Below are positions 59,050-64,000 of a DNA stretch of 64,000 bases, piece after piece. The position numbers and the translations under genes were made by a program. The number at the start of each line of letters is the position of its first letter. The first letter of the stretch is position 1. Source of the stretch: Pilimelia anulata. GTDB lineage: Bacteria; Actinomycetota; Actinomycetes; Mycobacteriales; Micromonosporaceae. Location of the stretch: NCBI RefSeq assembly GCF_014647895.1, contig NZ_BMQB01000014.1, positions 1-64,000 on the forward strand, in the 5' to 3' direction. The notes below the pieces were generated by a model, which saw only the letters and a program-made list of their open reading frames with translations, searched no databases and was not told the DNA's origin.

Positions 59050-61296
59050 ATGGACAGCAAGCGCACCGATGACAGCAGCGAGGCGAACGGCGCCGGCCCA
59101 CCGACCCCGGAGGTGCCCGGCGCCCCCGGTGCGGAGCCGCCGGCGCTGGCGGAGCCGACCGAGCCCCGCGACCCGCTGCCGCCGAGGCCCGAGCAGGGCG
59201 CCCCGCAGACCCGCACGCCGACCGGCGCCGCCACCGATGTGCCGCGGGCCGACAGGGGCCAGCAGGGGGCGTTCCTCACCACCGCGCAGGGCGCCCGGCT
59301 GCGCGACACCGACCACTCGCTCAAGGCCGGGCCGCGCGGCCCGGTGCTGCTGCAGGACCACCACCTGCGGGAGAAGATCACCCACTTCGACCACGAGCGG
59401 ATCCCGGAGCGGGTCGTGCACGCCCGCGGCGCCGGGGCGCACGGCCACTTCACCGCGTACGGCACGGCGGAGGACGTGACCTGCGCGGCGTTCCTGCGCC
59501 GGGACCGCCGGACGCCGGTGTTCGTCCGCTTCTCCACCGTGCTCGGCTCCCGCGGCTCCGCCGACACCGTGCGGGACACCCGCGGCTTCGCCACGAAGTT
59601 CTACACCGACGAGGGGACGTTCGACCTGGTCGGCAACAACATGCCGGTCTTCTTCGTGCAGGACGCGATCAAGTTCCCCGACATCATCCACGCCGCCAAG
59701 CCGCACCCGGACCGGGAGATCCCGCAGGCGCAGAGCGCGCACGACACGTTCTGGGACTTCGTCTCCCTGCACACCGAGGCGCAGCACCACACCCTCTGGA
59801 ACATGTCCGACCGGGGCATCCCGCGCTCGTACCGGATGATGGAGGGCTTCGGCGTGCACACCTTCCGGCTGGTCGACGCCGCCGGCGGGACCGTGCTGGC
59901 GAAGTTCCACTGGAAGCCGAAGCTCGGCGTGCACTCGCTGGTCTGGGAGGAGGCGCAGCTCCTCGCCGGCGTCGACCCGGACTACCACCGGCGGGACCTG
60001 TACGACGCGATCGAGTCCGGCGCGTTCCCCGAGTGGGAACTGGGCCTGCAGGTCTTCCCCGACGTACCGGAGGAGACGTTCGCGGGCATCGACCTGCTCG
60101 ACCCGACGAAGTTCGTGCCGGAGGAGCTGGCCCCCGTACAGCCGGTCGGCCGCCTGGTCCTGAACCGGACGCCGCGCAACTTCTTCGCCGAGACCGAGCA
60201 GGTCGCCTTCCACCTCGGCAACCTGCCGCCCGGCATCGACGTGACCAACGACCCGCTGCTGCAGGGCCGCCTCTTCTCGTACCTGGACACGCAGCTCACC
60301 CGGCTCGCCGGCCCGAACTTCCCGCAGCTCCCGATCAACCGCCCGCACGCCCCGGTCAACGACATGCTGCGCGACGGCTTCCACCAGCACGCCGTGCACG
60401 CCGGCGTCGCGCCGTACCGGCCCAACTCGCTGGACGGCGGCAACCCGTTCCCGGCCGGCGAGGGCGACCACCCGTTCGTCGACCTGCCGGTGACCGTCGC
60501 CGAGGCGCCGAAGGTGCGGGCCAGCCCGGTGTCGTTCGACGACCACTTCAGCCAGGCACGACTGTTCTGGGCGAGCATGTCGCCGGTGGAGCGGGAGCAC
60601 ATCGTGCACGCGTACACCTTCGAGCTGGGCAAGTGCGTCCACCCGACCATCCGGGAGCGCCAGGTGCGGTGCCTGGCCAACATCGACCCGGTGCTGTGCG
60701 AGGAGGTGGCGGCCGGGCTGGGCCTCCCGGTACCGGAGCCGACCGTGCCGCCGGCCGAGGTGACGCCGAGCCCGGCGCTGTCCGTGGTCGGCGCGCGCTG
60801 GCCGGTCGACGGGCGGGTCGTCGGCATCGTGGTCGGCGACGACCCGGCCGGGGCGGACGCCGCCCGCGCGGCGGTCCGGGCCGCCGGCCTGGTGCCGCTG
60901 CTGATCGCCGGCCGCGGCGGCCGGGTCGGCGAGCTGCCGGTGCAGCGGACGTTCGCCACCGCCCGGTCCGTCGAGTTCGACGCGCTGCTGCTGACCGCGG
61001 CGCCGCCCCCGGCCGCCGACGCGGCGGGCGTCCGCGACGCCAAGGCCGGCGTACCGGTGGCCGCGCCGGTGGACCCGCGGGTCCTGCTGCTGGTCGAGGA
61101 GTGCTGGCGGCACGGCAAGGCGATCGTCGCCGACGGCGCCGGGGACGCGGTGCTGGAAGCGGCGGGCGTGGCCGGCACGCCGGGGGTCGAGACCGCCGAC
61201 TCGCCGGCCGCCGCGGCCGCCGCCGCGGTGGAGCTGCTGGGCGCGCACCGCGCCTGGGAGCGGTTCGACCCGACCCCGGCGACCGCCGGGCGGTGA
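59050..61296 (+). CDS. katE: Large-subunit (clade 2) monofunctional catalase
   Basis: A 748-residue heme catalase from ATG 59050 (GGAGGA about 10 nt upstream). A disordered Pro/Glu N-terminal tail of about 65 residues precedes the catalase core: distal His in ERVVHARGAGAHGHF, Asn in FDLVGNNMPVFFVQD, proximal heme Tyr in GRLFSYLDTQLTR. The C-terminal flavodoxin-like domain (VDGRVVGIVVGDDPAGADAA to the end) is the mark of the large-subunit class (KatE/HPII). It decomposes H2O2. A strong hairpin closes the unit. Confidence 0.95.
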   Translation: MDSKRTDDSSEANGAGPPTPEVPGAPGAEPPALAEPTEPRDPLPPRPEQGAPQTRTPTGAATDVPRADRGQQGAFLTTAQGARLRDTDHSLKAGPRGPVLLQDHHLREKITHFDHERIPERVVHARGAGAHGHFTAYGTAEDVTCAAFLRRDRRTPVFVRFSTVLGSRGSADTVRDTRGFATKFYTDEGTFDLVGNNMPVFFVQDAIKFPDIIHAAKPHPDREIPQAQSAHDTFWDFVSLHTEAQHHTLWNMSDRGIPRSYRMMEGFGVHTFRLVDAAGGTVLAKFHWKPKLGVHSLVWEEAQLLAGVDPDYHRRDLYDAIESGAFPEWELGLQVFPDVPEETFAGIDLLDPTKFVPEELAPVQPVGRLVLNRTPRNFFAETEQVAFHLGNLPPGIDVTNDPLLQGRLFSYLDTQLTRLAGPNFPQLPINRPHAPVNDMLRDGFHQHAVHAGVAPYRPNSLDGGNPFPAGEGDHPFVDLPVTVAEAPKVRASPVSFDDHFSQARLFWASMSPVEREHIVHAYTFELGKCVHPTIRERQVRCLANIDPVLCEEVAAGLGLPVPEPTVPPAEVTPSPALSVVGARWPVDGRVVGIVVGDDPAGADAARAAVRAAGLVPLLIAGRGGRVGELPVQRTFATARSVEFDALLLTAAPPPAADAAGVRDAKAGVPVAAPVDPRVLLLVEECWRHGKAIVADGAGDAVLEAAGVAGTPGVETADSPAAAAAAAVELLGAHRAWERFDPTPATAGR

Positions 61297-61319
61297 CGCC
61301 GGCGGGTCCCCGGCACCAC

Positions 61320-61353
61320 GCTGCGCCGGCACCCCTAGTGGTGCCGGCGCAGC
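61320..61353 (+). terminator. Perfect 14-bp hairpin terminator of katE
   Basis: GCTGCGCCGGCACC (61320-61333) and GGTGCCGGCGCAGC (61340-61353) with a cctagt loop, 24 nt past the catalase stop. Confidence 0.85.
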
Positions 61354-61395
61354 GCCGGCTGCCCCGACGCGCGCCCGCGGGCCGCTGACGTGGAG

Positions 61396-61421
61396 GAATG
61401 AGCTTGCGCCGTACCGGGTAG
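61396..61421 (+). promoter_or_regulatory. SigB/SigF-type promoter of the membrane-stress operon
   Basis: GAAT (61396-61399), 16 nt, GGGTAG (61416-61421), 55 nt before the ATG of the first gene. This is weaker than the katE copy but has the same layout. Confidence 0.5.
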
Positions 61422-61475
61422 GGCCGGCGCATCCGCCCCTCCGGCGGTGTCCACTGTCCAGAGAGCGGAAGTGAC

Positions 61476-62252
61476 ATGACGGATTTCTCCGAGAATCGAT
61501 CGCCGGGGTCGGGTGCGGACGGCACCGGGTCGGACGCCACGGGCGCGGTCGCGGACCGGGTGCGGCCCGTGGTCGAGACCGCCGCCGGTGCGGGCGCGCA
61601 GGTCGCCGAGTCGGTACGGGAGCAGGGCGGCGAGGTGGCCGCCGAGGCCGGGCGGCAGGCCCGGAACCTGGCGCACGAGGCCGGCGGCCAGCTCGCCGAG
61701 CAGGCCCGGGCGCAGCAGCAGCGGGCCGCGGGCGGCCTGCGCACGCTGGGCGAGGAGCTGGACGGGATGGCGCAGGCGTCGCCCCGGGAGTCCGGTACGG
61801 CGACCGAGCTGGCCCGGCAGGCGTCGGCGAAGCTGACCGAGCTGGCGGGCTGGCTGGAGGAGCGGGAGCCGGGCGCGGTCCTGGACGAGGTCCGCCGGTA
61901 CGCCCGCCGCAAGCCGGGCACGTTCCTGCTCGGCGCCGCGGCCCTCGGCGTGCTGGCCGGCCGGGTCACCCGGAACCTCGGCGACCCCGCGGACGGGTCC
62001 GCCCGCCCGGCCGCCGGCCGCGCGCCCGCGACGCCGCCGGCCCCGCCGGTGACGCCCGCGCCGCCGGTGCCGGCCGAGTCGCCGGCGGCGGCGCCGTACG
62101 TGCCGGCGCAGCCGACCGCGACCGGGGTCGCGCCGGTGCCCGCGGGCAGCGCGGGGGTGCCGCCGGTGCCGCCGCCGTCCGGCCCGGGCCCCGGCAGCGC
62201 GCCGGGTCCGGGCGAGTACGCGGTCGGCCGGGTCGAGGGGAGCGTGCGGTGA
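61476..62252 (+). CDS. Helical stress-associated protein with membrane segment and Pro-rich tail
   Basis: A 258-residue protein from ATG 61476. Residues about 25-135 form a long amphipathic Ala/Gln/Glu helix array (VRPVVETAAGAGAQVAESVR; GQLAEQARAQQQRAAGG); a hydrophobic stretch (FLLGAAALGVLAGRV, about 150-165) follows, then 80 residues of Pro/Ala. Such proteins are found in operons with Holin-X and DUF3618 proteins in actinomycetes; an envelope-stabilising role under stress is likely but untested. The stop overlaps the next start as GTGA. Confidence 0.82.
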   Translation: MTDFSENRSPGSGADGTGSDATGAVADRVRPVVETAAGAGAQVAESVREQGGEVAAEAGRQARNLAHEAGGQLAEQARAQQQRAAGGLRTLGEELDGMAQASPRESGTATELARQASAKLTELAGWLEEREPGAVLDEVRRYARRKPGTFLLGAAALGVLAGRVTRNLGDPADGSARPAAGRAPATPPAPPVTPAPPVPAESPAAAPYVPAQPTATGVAPVPAGSAGVPPVPPPSGPGPGSAPGPGEYAVGRVEGSVR

Positions 62253-62683
62253 GCGGCGACTTCGAGCCGGAGCCGCCGCTGACCGACCGGTACGGCGACG
62301 TCGGTTCGCGGTCGCTCGGCGACATGCTCGGCGCCGTGACCGAGGACCTGTCGCTGCTGGTCCGGCAGGAGATGGAGCTGGCCAAGGCCGAGCTGCGGGC
62401 CGAGGCCGGCCGGGCCGGGCGGGCCGGCGGGCTGTTCGCCGGCGCCGGCGTGGCCGCGCACATGACCCTGCTGTTCCTGTCCATCGCGGTGTGGTGGGGG
62501 CTGTCCAACGTGATGGACGGCGGGTGGGCCGGGCTCATCGTCGCCGTCCTGTGGGGCCTGGGCGCCGCCGTGCTGTACGCGGCGGCCCGCGACCAGGCCC
62601 GGAAGCTGCGCGGCCTGCCGCGCACCGCGGAAACCCTGGAGAAGATCCCGAACGCGCTCAACCCGAACCGAGGAGCTGCCTGA
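62249..62683 (+). CDS. Putative Actinobacterial Holin-X family membrane protein (DUF1469-like)
   Basis: A 144-residue protein from GTG 62249. The N-terminal helix (SLGDMLGAVTEDLSLLVRQE, then MELAKAELRAEAGRAGRAG) and two membrane helices (about 68-90 and 95-115) match the phage-holin superfamily 6 / Holin-X proteins of actinomycetes. Despite the name, these are chromosomal stress proteins. It is in an operon with the genes on each side, joined by overlapping stop and start codons. Confidence 0.9.
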   Translation: MSGDFEPEPPLTDRYGDVGSRSLGDMLGAVTEDLSLLVRQEMELAKAELRAEAGRAGRAGGLFAGAGVAAHMTLLFLSIAVWWGLSNVMDGGWAGLIVAVLWGLGAAVLYAAARDQARKLRGLPRTAETLEKIPNALNPNRGAA

Positions 62684-63321
62684 TGACCGCCCAGCCCGAA
62701 CAGATCCGCCGGGAGATCGAGCGCACCCGCGCCTCGCTCAGCCACGACGTCGACGCGCTGGCGTACAAGGCCAGCCCGACCCGGATCGTCGAGGAGCGCA
62801 AGCAGCGCCTGACCGGAACCCTGCGGGGGATCCGCGACACGGTGATGGGTACCGCCGACGACGCCGGCGGCGGCCTGAGCCGGGCCACCGGCGCCGTGGG
62901 CGACACCATCGCCGACACCGCCCACGCGGTCGGCGAGGCCGCCGCGGACGCCCCGGCGGCGATCCGCCGGCAGACCGAGGGGAACCCCCTGGCCGCCGGG
63001 CTGATCGCCTTCGGCGTCGGCTGGCTGGTGTCGTCGCTGGTGCCGGGCAGCGACCCGGAGCGGCGGGCGGTGGCCGCCGCCGGGGACGCGGTCGAGGAGC
63101 ACGCCCCGCAGTGGAAGCAGCAGCTCGGCGAGGCCGCCGGCGACCTGACCGACAGCCTGCGGGCGCCGGCCGCCGAGGCGGTCACCGCGGTCCGGGAGAC
63201 CGCGACCGAGGCCGTGGACACCGTGCGGTCCGACGCCGGCGACGCCGCGCACGCGGTCCGGGCCGAGGCCGGGTCGGCCGCCGACCGCGGGGGGCGGCAC
63301 GCCAGCGACCCCGCCGGATGA
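62683..63321 (+). CDS. DUF3618 domain protein
   Basis: A 212-residue protein from ATG 62683, overlapping the Holin-X stop as TGATG, with GAGGAG 7 nt upstream. The N-terminal DUF3618 domain (EQIRREIERTRASLSHDVDA, then LAYKASPTRIVEERKQR) is followed by helices, one membrane segment (LAAGLIAFGVGWLVSSLVPG, about 102-121) and an apolipoprotein-like amphipathic tail of repeated AVxAVRETATEAVDTVRSD-type units. It is the last gene of the envelope-stress operon and ends in a very strong terminator. Confidence 0.9.
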   Translation: MTAQPEQIRREIERTRASLSHDVDALAYKASPTRIVEERKQRLTGTLRGIRDTVMGTADDAGGGLSRATGAVGDTIADTAHAVGEAAADAPAAIRRQTEGNPLAAGLIAFGVGWLVSSLVPGSDPERRAVAAAGDAVEEHAPQWKQQLGEAAGDLTDSLRAPAAEAVTAVRETATEAVDTVRSDAGDAAHAVRAEAGSAADRGGRHASDPAG

Positions 63322-63378
63322 CCCCGGGCGGGACGGTCCGGACCGGAGTGGCGCCGATTCGCCGGAATTCCGGCGCCA

Positions 63379-63429
63379 CCTCCCCCGGTCGGCGGTGTGC
63401 GCTGTGCGCACACCGCCGACCGGGGGAGG
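63379..63429. terminator. Perfect 24-bp hairpin terminator
   Basis: Arms 63379-63402 and 63406-63429 are fully complementary over a TGT loop. Just upstream are GTGGCGCC (63348-63355) and GGCGCCAC (63372-63379), which form a competing second stem enclosing the palindrome GCCGGAATTCCGGC. Confidence 0.85.
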
Positions 63430-63463
63430 GGCCGGCGGCGCGCGGTGCCGTAGGGTGCGCGTG

Positions 63464-64000
63464 GTGTCGACGCTGCAGGACGCCATCCCGATCTCGTACG
63501 TGCGTGACCTCGACGCCGCGCAGGTCTTCTACGAGCTGCTCGGGCTGAGCGAGCTGCGCCGCGGCGACAGCCCCGCCGGCGGCTACCGGTACCTGGGCCA
63601 CGGCGAGTGCTCGCTGCTGCTGGCCCGGGTCGACCCGTGCCCGGTGACCGCGGCGCTGCCGATGGGCCTGTACCTGTGGTCGACCGACGTCACCGCGGTC
63701 GGGGAGGCGCTGACCGCGGCGGGCGTGGCCTGCGAGCACGTCGGCCACCCGCCGCACGCGCCCGGCGGCGAGCTGCGGACCGCGGACCCCGACGGCAACG
63801 TGGTCGTCCTCGGCCAGCGCGTCCCCACCGGACCGGCCGGGCCGGCGGGCGAGCGGCCCGACGCGGGCTTCTCCATCCTCGCCGAGGCGGCCGCCCGGGT
63901 CGCGGCGCGCGGCGACGCCCCGGCCGGCGGCTGCGGCATCGGCGGCCCGCACGGGGCGGCGTGCGACCAGCCGGCGCAGGTGAAGCTGGCCGACACCTGG
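63464..64000 (+). CDS. VOC (glyoxalase/bleomycin resistance) family protein, partial
   Basis: The frame stays open from GTG 63464 to the window edge (179 codons). TAGGGT lies 7 nt upstream with no ribosome site, so a leaderless start is likely. The first 120 residues form a VOC fold (AIPISYVRDLDAAQVFYELL; GYRYLGHGECSLLLARV; GGELRTADPDGNVVVLGQ, with possible metal-site His/Glu). A tail follows with Cys and His (GGCGIGGPHGAACDQPAQVK), perhaps a small zinc-binding end continuing outside the window. The substrate is unknown. Confidence 0.85.
   Translation, partial: MSTLQDAIPISYVRDLDAAQVFYELLGLSELRRGDSPAGGYRYLGHGECSLLLARVDPCPVTAALPMGLYLWSTDVTAVGEALTAAGVACEHVGHPPHAPGGELRTADPDGNVVVLGQRVPTGPAGPAGERPDAGFSILAEAAARVAARGDAPAGGCGIGGPHGAACDQPAQVKLADTW

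Noticed and set aside
62249..62683. True phage holin
   Set aside because: It belongs to the Actinobacterial Holin-X type and is in an operon with DUF3618 and without an endolysin gene.
1..64000. tRNA, rRNA and riboswitch genes
   Set aside because: Reading the intergenic regions I found no cloverleaf with TTCRA loop, no rRNA sequence and no riboswitch core that I could support. A covariance-model search would be decisive.

Overview
The window is very GC-rich actinomycete DNA. Secreted enzymes with Ala-rich signal peptides, leaderless TAnnnT promoters, a DUF6879 pair, a SigK/RskA cluster and a Streptomyces-type contractile injection system point to a filamentous actinobacterium. Micromonosporaceae is my best guess, but no rRNA or other phylogenetic marker is present. 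I saw no tRNA, CRISPR, integrase or plasmid gene.

Left part (1-19.9 kb): an exoenzyme region. It holds two apparently active S1 trypsin-like proteases, one S1 pseudoprotease whose catalytic His and Ser are replaced, one frameshifted S1 gene, an M4 metalloprotease, an S8 subtilase, a lipoprotein-like intradiol dioxygenase, a choice-of-anchor B beta-propeller protein and a chemoreceptor. Within it lies a complete SigK-type regulon (11.2-15.6 kb): sigK-rskA, a fasciclin lipoprotein with a DUF4383 membrane protein, and a DipZ-like disulfide reductase. Each of the three transcription units has the same promoter, CCATCC-N15-CCGAA. A LysR gene closes the block.

Middle part (20-44 kb): a contractile injection (eCIS/phage-tail-like) locus. 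One operon on the minus strand, with overlapping or nearly abutting genes after the tube gene, runs sheath, tube, tail-assembly protein, a 52-aa DUF6760 protein, a 1008-aa Pro-rich protein, second tube, LysM protein, VgrG-like spike, PAAR tip, gp25, baseplate J, tail protein I, and a zinc-ribbon membrane protein with a discoidin-like end. Divergent from it is a 672-aa DUF4157 eCIS-core protein fused to a second HExxH domain, a likely metalloprotease effector. A second minus-strand unit carries a LuxR-type regulator, a PD40 propeller protein, DUF4255 and the AAA ATPase; its DUF4255 start codon is covered by a perfect 20-bp tandem duplication. A membrane protein and a second candidate cargo protein flank this unit.

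Right part (44-64 kb): helR, encoding an RNA-polymerase-recycling ATPase, preceded by a 19-bp element matching the rifamycin-associated element; an M14 carboxypeptidase; an F420-type reductase; a MarR gene with two palindromic operators; and two related secreted proteins. One of these shares a bipartite upstream sequence with an M4 protease next to a LysR gene. Last comes a stress block (CBS protein, large catalase, and a membrane-stress operon of a helical protein, Holin-X and DUF3618) whose three units each have a GNNT-N15/16-GGGTA(C/G) promoter of the SigB/SigF type. A VOC-family gene runs off the right edge.
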